Shown here in pieces: positions 46,100 to 56,168 of a stretch of DNA of 64,000 nt. Numbering within the stretch: the first letter of the stretch is position 1; each line of letters starts with the position of its first letter. The translations under genes were made by a program, and so were the position numbers. The stretch lies in assembly GCA_003988855.1 (NCBI GenBank), contig QYAI01000021.1, forward strand, positions 186,001-250,000. Reading direction: 5' to 3'. The stretch is from Arachnopeziza araneosa. Taxonomy: Eukaryota; Ascomycota; Leotiomycetes; Helotiales; Arachnopezizaceae. Below the pieces are notes generated by a model. That model made no database searches. It was not told the DNA's origin and was given only the letters and a program-made list of their open reading frames with translations.

Positions 46100-46761
46100 A
46101 TGCGTATTCCCAACTTCCCAACTCTCGTCCGCACCTTCTTCACATTCAGCAACTTCACTACTCGAACACAAACACAATACAAAGCACTTCAACCTCTCAC
46201 ACGAGCTACTTTACTCAAGTCTATGCCGACTATCCCATTCCTCTCAAGTTTCTTCAGCACCAGCAGCTCTTCCAAGATGTCTTATCCCCTTCAAAAGAGC
46301 GATGATGAGTGGCAAGCCGTTCTCTCCAAAGGTAAGATACCTTGCCACCCTCAATCTTGACACTGCTAACATGTATTTTAGAACAATTTCGCATCATAAG
46401 AGAAAAGGGAACCGAAGCGCCATTCACAGGCAAATACGACAAGCACATGCCAGAGGAAGGTGTCTATACCTGCGCCGCCTGTGATGCTCCTCTCTACAAA
46501 GCTACCCACAAGTTCAAATCTGGCTGTGGATGGCCGGCATACTTTGACAGCGTTCCAGGCGCAGTCACTCGCCACACCGATAGCACTCTAGGAATGTCAA
46601 GAACTGAAATCGTTTGCTCCAATTGTGGAGGTCATCTGGGACATGTTTTCAAAGGCGAAGGATACAATACCCCTACCGATGAACGGCATTGTGTGAACAG
46701 CGTTAGCTTGAAATTCTCTTCGGAGGATAAAGTGGAGGACACACCAGCAAGTAAGGTTTAA
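46100..46761 (+). CDS. MXR2: Peptide methionine-R-sulfoxide reductase MsrB
   Basis: Reduces methionine-R-sulfoxide in proteins using thioredoxin. Exons 46100-46331 and 46382-46761 give 203 residues. The zinc-binding cysteine pairs are CAAC and CSNC. The active-site region is GCGWPAYFDSV with RHCVNSVSL carrying the catalytic Cys. The MsrB domain occupies about 65-190. The first ~55 residues are Arg/Thr/Ser/Phe-rich (MRIPNFPTLVRTFFTF...) and acid-free, a mitochondrial presequence. Two further in-frame ATGs, at MPTIPFLSSF and MSYPLQKSDDEW, could start shorter forms; the last gives a complete cytosolic enzyme. The intron has a clear branch site CTGCTAAC. Confidence 0.93.
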
Positions 46762-47161
46762 TGAGGTTATCTGTATGTTTTGCGTGGTGCAGGAGCGAAA
46801 AGTGGTCAACGCGGGTTACTTGAAAGGCAGCTTGATGTCAGTGTTTATGATTAAGGAATATAAACAATGTTTTGATTACCTTCACTGTTTCGATTATAGC
46901 AATTTCTTCTGTCCCAGTGTCCTGATGTGATACACATAGAGAAGTGTCTCCGAGTATCTTTATTTTTGCGTTTATTTCCATTTTCTGTTTAAGTTTACTT
47001 TGGGATTCATTGTGGATGATGGTCTGAAAGTATGATCATATTCTCGTGGGAAATGGAGTCTAGCTACAGGTACTCCAAGTCCCATCTGGCTCAGCTTCCC
47101 ACAACGCGCCATCACTTGCATTTCCATCTCCACTCATCACCACGAAACAACAGCTATACAT
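46762..47161. other. Convergent intergenic region
   Basis: Between the stop codons of MsrB (+) and a small hypothetical gene (-). Nothing recognised. Confidence 0.45.
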
Positions 47162-47641
47162 CTAGTCAGCAGAAATTTGCTTTAACACCGAGCAAAACTT
47201 CCGCTCCACCTCCTCTCTCACCAGAATTGACTCCCACCTTCCACCTGGCACCTTCTCAAACTCCCAATAAATCTCCCAGCCCTTCCGTCCCCTATGAGTG
47301 ATCTTCTTATTGGATATTCTCTGAACCTCCTTCATTCCCTTGGCAACCCAGAGGTCACAATGCTTCCGCCATTTGCGCATCGGCATGCCAATTGCTGGGG
47401 GAAGAGGCTGTCTCGGCGCGATGTGTAGACGAAAACGGAGCGTTGGAAGAGGGTCGTTGATCCTCAGCTTGGTTACTTCCTTCTTGTCCTTGGGATGATC
47501 AACTGTTTCGTCTACGATGCTACTCTCATCCGTAGTGCTCGCTACTAGTTCCAAATCGCTGGTCTCGATGCTGGGATGGGGGATGTCCTTTGCTGCTAGA
47601 GTCGAGGTTGAGGTGGAGGAGCTGTAAATTGCATCTGCCAT
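47162..47641 (-). CDS. Hypothetical protein, 159 aa
   Basis: Single-exon ORF starting MADAIYSSSTSTSTLAAKD. The first ~55 residues are Ser/Thr/Asp/Glu-rich and probably disordered. From about residue 60 the chain is basic and better ordered, with KLRINDPLPTLRFRLHIAP, MPMRKWRKHCDLWVAKGMK and a Trp-rich stretch (GWEIYWEFEKVPGGRWES). No family was recognised. The 3' part shows a consistent protein-like composition and the gene has a free promoter region of about 570 bp, so it is probably real. Spacing from neighbours fits an independent gene. Confidence 0.55.
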   Translation of the reverse strand: MADAIYSSSTSTSTLAAKDIPHPSIETSDLELVASTTDESSIVDETVDHPKDKKEVTKLRINDPLPTLRFRLHIAPRQPLPPAIGMPMRKWRKHCDLWVAKGMKEVQRISNKKITHRGRKGWEIYWEFEKVPGGRWESILVREEVERKFCSVLKQISAD

Positions 47642-48211
47642 TTTCGCTTATCTGACTCGATGTTTGACCTGTGAGGAGAAGAGGAATGTCTGAGAGTGAA
47701 GAGAATTGATGGACAGGAGAGTGAAGAGAGAGTGCTTGCTTGCTTGCTGTGTATGCTGCTGAAAGATTGGAGGTACAGAATGCTTTCGATCTGAAATCTT
47801 GTGTGTGCTGAAGAGGAAAGAAGACGAGGTTTTGCAAAAGTACCTGGTGTTATATAGACTGGAGGAAACTTTTATCTACAATGTTGTAGAGCTTTCGGCA
47901 GTGCTATTGTTGTTTACCATCGTTTCTAGTATTGAGATGATTCTCGGTTAGCAATGAGTGCTATTGTTTTATTCTTTGGTCTTTCTCCTATTGAGGGCTC
48001 GGCTAGCTCGTTCAAGGGGAAGCGAGATGTCTTGGAAGTTTCTGGTATTCACCTAACTTGCTGTTTATGGGGATTANTTTGCTCTACTTATATAGAAGAC
48101 TTTCGAACCAGAAAGGAATATCGACGCTGAGCTGGAAGTCTATGATACTAATTTATTAATTATTCTGCTTTCACACATATTTCTAGCAGAATAACGACTG
48201 GTTCAGGTGGC
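47642..48211. other. Intergenic region between two small minus-strand genes
   Basis: Promoter of the 159-aa gene and 3' flank of the 215-aa gene. One ambiguous base at 48077. No coding signal. Confidence 0.45.
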
Positions 48212-48917
48212 CTAGACCGGCTTCGGTTCAATATCTTCTTCTCCCAACTCAACCAATATCACATTCCCTTCCTCTTCGTCTCCTAGCTGCAAACCGAAGT
48301 TCTCTTTCTCTCCAATCTCCTCGACAACGAAAACCCATTGCCCACCACCAGCGCTCCTAACCCACCCGAAATCCCTGCAAACCTCATCCACACTCTGATA
48401 GTGCGTAACATACTGCCAGAAAAACACATGATTTCTCCGTTCTTTCTTTGTCCCATAATTCTTTTTGATGATCTCCATCCCCTCCTCCCGTAAAGCATTT
48501 TGCTTCTCTTGTGGGATATATGGGATGACATGACCCTCTGGTTCATCGTCCGGAAAGAGGTAAAGTTTTATCCAATTCGGCGATTTGGAGAGAAGCGAAG
48601 TTGGTTTTGGTGTCGATGTGTCAAATGTCGATTTTATGGGTGGTGGAAGCGGTGTTTTGGGCTAGGAATAGACACCTGGTTAGTTTGCTGTGTAGAAATT
48701 ATGAGTAGGCGATAGGTACTGATACTGGTGGTGATATTTGCTTTGGCGATTCGGAGCTGAGTCTGATATTGATGTCCACTGTGCAGGATTCCGTCGTAGA
48801 AGTTGTGGAAGTAGATCTTCGTCGTTTTCGGTGACGGTATGTTCCCGCTCCTTGCGATTTTGCACGTCGTGTAGGCAGTCTTGTACCTCGGGGTGTGGCT
48901 ATTGATATCCGGGCCAT
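48212..48917 (-). CDS. Hypothetical protein, 215 aa
   Basis: Minus-strand exons 48720-48917 and 48212-48661 join in phase to 215 residues. The 58-nt intron starts GTACCT, contains ACTAACC and ends CTAG. The N-terminal ~65 residues are Arg/Ser/Thr-rich (TRRAKSQGAGTYRHRKRRR). They look like a nuclear or mitochondrial signal but neither is certain. The ordered part runs from about residue 95: SPNWIKLYLFPDDEPEGH, an alpha-helical ALREEGMEIIKKNYG, RNHVFFWQYVTHYQSVDEV and GGGQWVFVVEEIGE. The C-terminus is acidic. No family was recognised. The intron is weakly supported because its donor is not consensus, and translation could also start at an internal Met in exon 2. Confidence 0.5.
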
Positions 48918-49578
48918 AATGGGCTTGCTAAAGTATAAAACGTGATATAAAAATGGGTTCAGAATGATTCTATGAATGTATTGCAGATATTATATATATG
49001 ATTGAACTGTGAAGTTTATATTAAATAGGCTCTGTCGTACCTGCTCCTCTTTCAGCCATGGTATAATTATAAAGTTAATAGACTGCTGAGTGGCTCTTTC
49101 CTGTCTTTGAAGTTGCAAAAGCTTGAGAGCTTTACTGCAATTCAGAGTGTTACTGGAGAAAACAATAAGTTAGTGAATTAAGATTTCCTAGTGCTGGAAA
49201 CAAGGCTCCCCCTCTCATCACTATTTCTAGAGAACGGAAATGCCTCGAAATCATCTTGAATATGAGATAAAAAGAGGGAAGCAAGAAGGATAGCAGGATT
49301 TTAAAGAACAATACAGCAAGAAAGCGATTACAGAGATGCCGGTGTAGAAGATTAAGTACAATTGAGAGTCCTGATTGCTAAAACCACAAGCAATGATGAA
49401 CACCTGACAAATAACCTTCTGATCTTCATGTAGCTAAATGGCACCATGCAAACGCGAGCGTCAAATCCAGACGCTAAATAACTATATAATCCCGCAAATA
49501 TTCTCCATCACAGTGTAGCAACTAAAATAGTCTTTTAAGAGCCTCTTGATTTTACACTTATAACTCGCAGTTATAGGC
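48918..49578. other. AT-rich intergenic region
   Basis: 5' flank of the 215-aa gene and 3' flank of the Rec114-like gene. No coding signal or repeat recognised. Confidence 0.45.
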
Positions 49579-51618
49579 TCACAACCCGAGCCCAATTCTT
49601 CGCCATGAAAACTCCATATCTTTGCATAGCTGAATAAAGTCCTTGTTACCAAGGTTTTCAACAATAAACTCATTGAGCATCATCTCACGCTGTTCGTCAT
49701 TAGCATCTGCATAACCAGGAGTTTCCCAGAGCTCTTTTGGTGCAGGTCTAGCTTTGTGTTGAGTTACGAAGGTGTCAAGACCATCAAGAAATTCCTCAGG
49801 AGAGGATGCGAGATAAGGTGAACCCGCAACAAGACCAGTACGCTCGGTTGTGGTGGTTAGAGGAGTCTGTGATGGCGCTAAGATATGACTTGTTTGTGTC
49901 CCTTGATCAACCATTTTCGCTCGCTTGTTTACTGATGATGGTCGAGCTGGAGCAGCACGCTTCTTCGCTGGGGCAGCTGCTTTTGAGACGAGGCCTGAAT
50001 CAGTTGTGGATGGCTGGGAGGAAACGGCACCGCTCTTGGCAGCTAAAGGTGATGATTCATCACCTTTAGAATCTCTTTTTAAGGTTTCTGCAACTCCAAC
50101 TAGGGGCTCCGGCTTCTCAGCCGGCTTAGACGTAGATTTTCTCTGTGCGATTCGTTTTCGTTGGACTGGTTTCTCGACTGGTTTCTCTGCTGGGATAGCG
50201 GAACCCGCAATATCTGCAGGTTTAGGCCCGTTGACTGGATCATCCTTCAAAATTGGCGTTGGTTTGGGTAGCGGTGGTAAATCAAGTACCGGAGAAGATT
50301 CAGTCTGAATTGGATCTCGAGGTTTTAAAAACGGAAGTTCTCGTCTAGGCGGAATCCATAAGTTCTGAACATCAGCGGGCTGTGCTGGAGTTGAAGCTGG
50401 TCGTTGTGTAAAGCAGGATTGCCCGTCTAGCAATTCTTGGATGACATTTGCACTTGTCTCAACAGGAAGTTCTTCCTTTCGGGAAGAGAAGAATGGAGAT
50501 TGAGTTAGTGAGCGAGAGGTGCTACCAAGGCGGTTATAGAGTTCTTCGTGTCCTGCTTGCATTTGAGATGTAAGCATAGAAGTGCTTGTTGTGTCATTTG
50601 TAGCTCCTGTATTAGGGACTTGGAAAGCAGAATGAGAAAGTCGGTGGTTCTGAGACTACAGAGGTCAACGAAACTTCCTATTAGCTCAAGATAGGTATAA
50701 ATACTTCTCGGTCTATCTGCGCAAGGTATAATGAAGATTGACTCGGAGTTTCATGATATGACGCCATTCTAGAAAGCTGAGGTGATGAATGTAGAGACGA
50801 ATTCACAGAACCCACATTGTGAGGATTAGAGAATGGCAATGGAAGAGTCATCCTTCGACTATCGGAAGGCACTGATTCAGGTCTACTTGGAATTATGAAA
50901 CCTGATTTTGCAGGAGACAAGAATGAGGCACCTGAGCTACCTCGAGGAGTCTCTATGCCGATATGAGCTCTTGATGTGGGACCTGGCAACGACAACCTGG
51001 TACTAGATGCCGATGCTACGGACATGATAGATGGAGCAGGCGACATAGCAGGCGGTACGGATGTAGGAGGAGCCCGATCCACAATGGGTAGTCCGAGGTT
51101 CTTGAGAATATTTACAGCGCGAGCAAAGTCGGCTTCATGGCGAAATTTAACTTGAAATCGGCGAACCTATAGCAATGATCAGCTCAAATATCACTATTAT
51201 TAACCCCTTTTACCGTCTGTGCAGTCTTGGGATATTTCATTGCCAAGAAAGGAGATTTGATGACGAGTTCGACAGGATGCTCTCCGCCCACTGAAGGGTT
51301 GAATTCTTTACAGTATTGAAGAAGCAGGGTAACATCTTGTGACTCCTAGAAGCAGTTAAGGACCTCGAAAGAGAGCAAAGAAAGGCGAAATACCAGGATT
51401 TCAGAGCCCCCGCTGACTTTGAGCCAACTTCGAGTTTCGTGGCATCCATATTCATCCACTAAACGAACTTCTTTTAGCACAAAGTCAAGGTCATTCCTAT
51501 AATTGACATGTGTCCATGCGTGAGTCTTGGCTCCGTATGGGCCAGTGTGATGAGAGAATTTTGCCAAGGGAAAACAACCCCAGCTGGGGTCAAGAACTTG
51601 AGATGACATTTGCGACAT
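49579..51618 (-). CDS. REC114: Rec114-like meiotic recombination protein
   Basis: Rec114 (Rec7 in S. pombe) works with Mei4 and Mer2 to support Spo11 double-strand breaks on meiotic chromosome axes. Minus-strand exons 51394-51618, 51214-51345, 50705-51166 and 49579-50655 join in phase to 631 residues. The N-terminal ~150 residues look folded, as expected for the PH-like domain: FPLAKFSHHTGPYG, ETRSWLKVSGGSEIL, HPVELVIKSPFLAMKYP, and VRRFQVKFRHEADFARAVNILKNLG|LP, the latter like the Rec114 signature before the disordered middle. A long Ser/Pro-rich region follows. The C-terminal helix (EMMLNEFIVENLGNKDFIQL...SWRRIG) resembles the Mei4-binding end. Assignment is from pattern recognition in a fast-evolving family, so it is moderate. 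Divergent from ALG2 over 338 bp. Confidence 0.6.
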
Positions 51619-51956
51619 GAAGTGGAGTTGCAGAATGATAGTTCAGAAGAAATACTATTAAGAAGCTGCGCGGTTAGCGTAGGAGTTGATGTCAGTCAGA
51701 GATCAACTTTGAGTATAGCAATACGTCATAGATTGACTTCATCAAATCACTAATGTGTAGATTATTGAATGTTGAGGAGGAAGAAGAAGAGAGAAGAGAG
51801 GAAGTTCGGAATCTAGGAGGGGCGTTGGCAAGGCTACAAAATGTGGCTGAAATCTTCCAATCAAACAAAAGCTTATCCCAAGTAAGGCTGAATCCCAAAA
51901 TCACAACGAGATCTGTCAGGTTGGGTATTAACCCCAGTTCATTACAACATTTGGCA
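51619..51956. promoter_or_regulatory. Divergent promoter, Rec114-like (-) / ALG2 (+)
   Basis: 338 bp between start codons. An in-frame upstream ATG for ALG2 lies at 51753 and would extend the protein by 68 Glu/Arg-rich residues. It is probably a leader frame. Confidence 0.45.
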
Positions 51957-53536
51957 ATGACGACCGAAAAGAAGAAGACTATTTTGTTCTTCCATCCTGA
52001 CTTGGGTATCGGAGGAGCGGAAAGGTTGATTATTGACGCTGCCGTTGGTCTCCAAAATCAAGGTCACAAAATTGTCATCTTCACTAGCTACCGCGACAAG
52101 AATCACTGCTTCGACGAAGCCCGAGATGGTATTTCAAACCCTCAGATCAAAGTCGGGATGCTAAATTCTTCTTAGGTACCCTCGACGTACGAGTCCGTGG
52201 AGACTGGCTAGTTCCACCATCCATTCTCTCCCGCTTCTTCATCATTTGTGCAATTCTACGACAATTCCACCTTATCCTCTCGACATATTTCACATCCGAG
52301 CTTATTCTGCTCCAACCTGATGCATTTATTGTTGATCAACTAAGTGCTGGTCTGCCATGGCTCACATACCTATACCCTGAGACAAGGATCTTATTCTATT
52401 GCCATTTTCCTGACCTTTTGCTCGCGCAAGGTCGCTCAGCTTGGTTGAAACGAATATATAGGATACCATTTGACTTTCTTGAGGAGTGGAGCATGACTTT
52501 TGCAGATTCGATAGCAGTCAACTCTGGATTTACCAAAAGTATGGTAGAGAAAGTCTTTCCGGAATTGGCAAAGAAGAAAAACCTTCAAATTGTGTATCCA
52601 TGCGTAGATACGAAAGAGCAAAAGAAGGAGAGCCAAGAAAACACGGTGGCCGCCTGGAATGATACCAACATAATACTCAGTATAAACAGATTTGAGAAAA
52701 AGAAGGATATTGGCCTTGCAATAAAGGCATATGCTGGCCTGGGCAAGCATAGCAGGCAAGGCGTCAGATTGGTTCTAGCAGGTTAATCCCTACCAATCCG
52801 AAAGTAAGACTTGACTGATCGATTTACAGGTGGTTATGATAATCGAGTCCAAGAAAACGTAGTCTACCACAAGGAACTCGTCGATCTTGCCAATTCATTA
52901 CAGCTCAAAACTGCCACCGCTAAAACGATCGTAACGGCACTTAATATTCCTGACGATGTCGATGTCCTCTTCCTGCTATCAGTGCCTAATACCCTGAAAG
53001 AAATGCTCCTCAACTCAGCTCGCTTACTTGTATATACACCCTCGAACGAACACTTTGGCATCGTACCCCTGGAGGCAATGCTGGTTGGCCTCCCAGTCTT
53101 AGCTGCCAACACTGGTGGTCCTCTCGAAACAGTTGTAAATGGAAAGACTGGGTGGCTATGCCCTCCTGATGACGTGAAGAGTTGGACCGCCGTCATGGAT
53201 AAGGTGCTGCACAAGCTATCTGAGAAGGACTTGAAGAAGATCAGTGCAGCTGGAACCGAGAGAGTGAAGACTGAGTTTTCTGATATTAAGATGGCTGAGA
53301 GGTTTGACGAGATCATCTCGAGCATGGCGAAGACAAGACGCAAAAGTCATCAAACTCTTGTGTTAGCTTTGTTGACTGTAGTAGCCTTCGTATTTGACAT
53401 CGCGTTCTACCACGCTTGTCAGAATGAATCAATCCGGGAAACATTGAGGATCATCTTGCTGCCGCCTTTTACATTTACTGTCGTACTAGCTGTATCATGG
53501 ATAGGATACTTCGCAACGGCATATGTAAGAAATTAG
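51957..53536 (+). CDS. ALG2: Alpha-1,3/1,6-mannosyltransferase Alg2
   Basis: ER enzyme that adds the second and third mannoses to the dolichol-linked N-glycan precursor on the cytosolic face. Exons 51957-52128, 52176-52781 and 52830-53536 join in phase to 494 residues. GT-B, family GT4: N-terminal ILFFHPDLGIGGAERLIID, then GLPWLTYLYPETRILFYCHFPD and VNSGFTKSMV. The C-terminal donor site is YTPSNEHFGIVPLEAMLVG with the EX7E pair, then LPVLAANTGGPLETV. Two C-terminal hydrophobic segments (TLVLALLTVVAFVFDIAFY and LLPPFTFTVVLAVSWIGYF) anchor it to the ER. The chosen ATG is the one just before the GT-B fold; see the upstream ATG noted above. Confidence 0.93.
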
Positions 53537-54093
53537 AAGTGTAAACTCTTGAATGGGGAAATAAAATATATTTCATGCATTGTTCTTTATTTGATTAGGA
53601 CTGGTTAGCTATCTCGGACTGGTTTAAGTCTGGTTCTAGATTTGCAAGTTTTTTAAAACTGTATGAGCAGCTGAGACTGGCTGACGTGTAATTGAAAGCA
53701 CCCCAGGAAGATGCAGTAACCACAGTCATTGCCATTATATCTATTGATAGCGGACTTTAGAAAGTAACGTCTACCACGGACTACTCGAAAGATTAGAAGA
53801 AGCAAGATATTCCACTCGTATTTCACGTGACTAAAAGCCGGCTCTATATTTTCTTCTTAGATATATCTAGCTCCTCCGTCGCGTCAGTTGGTTATATTGA
53901 GCTCCGCCTCGTCCATCGAGGGAAAACACAGCATTCCATGTACTCCCTAACTCCGAATATACTTTCTTTTCGATTACAAATATCGGCCAATCGGGTGTGG
54001 CCATCATTGCACTTCACATCCAAACATCGCACGATTGAGCTGGTTGCCAACAAATAACAGCATACCTACTCATTGTCCACCCCCACGCGAGTC
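53537..54093. other. Intergenic region, ALG2 to FAD oxidoreductase
   Basis: 3' flank and promoter between two + genes. Nothing specific recognised. Confidence 0.45.
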
Positions 54094-55490
54094 ATGGTGT
54101 TAAGAACAATATGTCCGCTCTTAAGGGCGGGGATGGGCTCCTCAAACCGCAACTTCTTCCTCGCTTTCAGAGCCATGACCGTCCGCTATCCCTCCTGTAC
54201 CAGCTCTCGATCTCTTTCTGAGCCAGCGAAGAAGAAGAGGTATGAGGCCGTGGTGATTGGGTCTGGCCCCGCTGGCGTGGCGGTCGTGGGAAATCTATTG
54301 GAGAACGGGAAATCGCCAGTCATGTGGGTAGATGAGCAGTTGCATGGCGGGAGGTTGAACAAGTACTATCGAGAAGTCCCTAGGTAAGTTTCGGCCTCTC
54401 GGATTGAGACACGTGATTAAGTGTTTTGATAGCAATACGAAGGTCAAGCTATTTGTAGCGTTTGCGGATGCTTTGGCTTCTCTTCGGGGAGTGGTAGAGG
54501 AGACTCCAAAGCCAAACGCTTATACGCGACTCCAGGAGCTGAAGCAGGATGATACCTGTCATATTGCTCAAGCAGCTGATCTATGTATCATGCTCACCGA
54601 TGGACTGGATCAGGCAAAGGGTGTTCAAAAGCAATTAGGGAAGGTAACTCAGGCATCCTGGTCAGAAGTAAGTTTCTCAACTTTTAGATATTCAGTCGCT
54701 AATCTCAAAGTCCGACAACTGGTCCATCCAATTCTCCTCCCCTTCTCAAGGCCAAACCTCTCCCCCATCCCAACCCATCACATCTCCCCTTTTGATCCTC
54801 TGCACCGGCGCCTCACCTACCACCTCGCCCCTCCCAGTATCCATTCCAGAAATCGGCCTTGACCCTGCCCTCAACCCACCTCTCCTCTCCACCCTCCTCC
54901 CAACCGGCACCCCAACCACAGTGGCCGTGATCGGCGCCTCCCACAGCGCAATCCTCGTCCTCCGCAACCTCTACAATCTGGCCTCCAGCACCCATCCCTC
55001 CCTGCGAATCAAATGGTTCACACGGCACCCACTCCGCTACGCCGTAGAACGGGACGGCTGGATCGAGCGGGACAACACAGGTCTCAAAGGCGCTGTCGCA
55101 ACGTGGGCACGGGAAAACCTGGAGGAGGAACAGCTCGCCACTTCGCCCGTGAATGAATTCCTAGAAAAGGTATCCACAACGAAGGCGACTGAGAGCGAGG
55201 ATTATTTGAAGCATCTGCCCGGGTGTGCCCATGTAGTTCAAGCGATCGGGTTCAAACCAGATCCTATTCCGGTGCTAGAGAGAGGGGGGAAGAAGATTGA
55301 TGTCAAGTTTGATCATGAGACGGGCCAATTTAGGGATGGCAACGGAGAGTTAGTGAGTGGGCTCTTTGGGGCGGGGATTGCTTGGCCCGAGAGAGTCGTT
55401 GATCCGAAGGGAAACGTGGAGTACGCCGTGGGGATGTGGAAGTTTATGAGGTTTTTGAAAGGGGTGGTGCCGAAGTGGAGTACGGAGTGA
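54094..55490 (+). CDS. FAD-dependent oxidoreductase, putative
   Basis: Flavoprotein with two Rossmann folds, substrate unknown. Exons 54094-54383, 54433-54667 and 54711-55490 join in phase to 434 residues. The FAD-binding GxGxxG motif is VVIGSGPAGVAVVGNLLENG at about 54-73. A second dinucleotide fold is TTVAVIGASHSAILVLRNL at about 265-283. Between them is LILCTGAS, the usual strand before the second fold, and near the C-terminus VVQAIGFKPDPIP and GLFGAGIAWPERVVDPKGN. The N-terminus (MVLRTICPLLRAGMGSSNRNFF) is Arg-rich and acid-free, so mitochondrial import is possible. Without the two small introns the product breaks into three frames. Fungal relatives are annotated only as pyridine nucleotide-disulfide oxidoreductases, as I recall. 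Confidence 0.82.
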
Positions 55491-56168
55491 GTTGAACTTG
55501 GGAAATGTACTTGGGAGGAAAGGTGGTTCTTGTTGTACATGTTATACAGTTTCAACTCAAATTCCGTCAAGATGATATATAAAGTTTGAGACTGCATAAG
55601 GTGGAGTATGGAAAGATAATTCGTTGAACGAGCATATATTTTAAGTCTTAGCATACAGAACATCAAGGTTATGGTAGCAAGAATTATTTAATTCTATGAT
55701 GCACTGGTTAAACCAGACTAAGCTAAGCACCATTCATCTTGTTCTGCCATATTCTGCCTCTCAACTCAACCAAACCAGCGGCCACGATCCTAGCCAACAA
55801 TACACCCAGTCTTCATTTTGCATATGCAAAGCGCAACCGCTCCATCTATCTCCATGTACATCCCCACGTGAAATGAAAATGAAAACCCGTCTCAAATTAA
55901 CTTGGCAAAAGGCCAAGCATATCATATCAAATTATGCGCCTTAACACCAACGTAAGCCGTTGGTGGTATCTCGTAAAGTTCTTTCTTAAGTGTAGAAAGG
56001 TGAAAAATTACACAGAAAAGCAGGTTGTCCGCCTCATCCACTCGCATAGGATACATCATCATTTGTGTAAGGTGTGCGTAACTAGTTTGTGCCGGAACGT
56101 GAAAGGATCATAAAAGGTCGTTTTTACAGAAAGGGGATGTGTGCATCGTAACTGGAAGGATTTAGGGT
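55491..56168. other. Convergent intergenic region
   Basis: Between stop codons of the FAD oxidoreductase (+) and kinesin (-). No coding signal. Confidence 0.45.
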
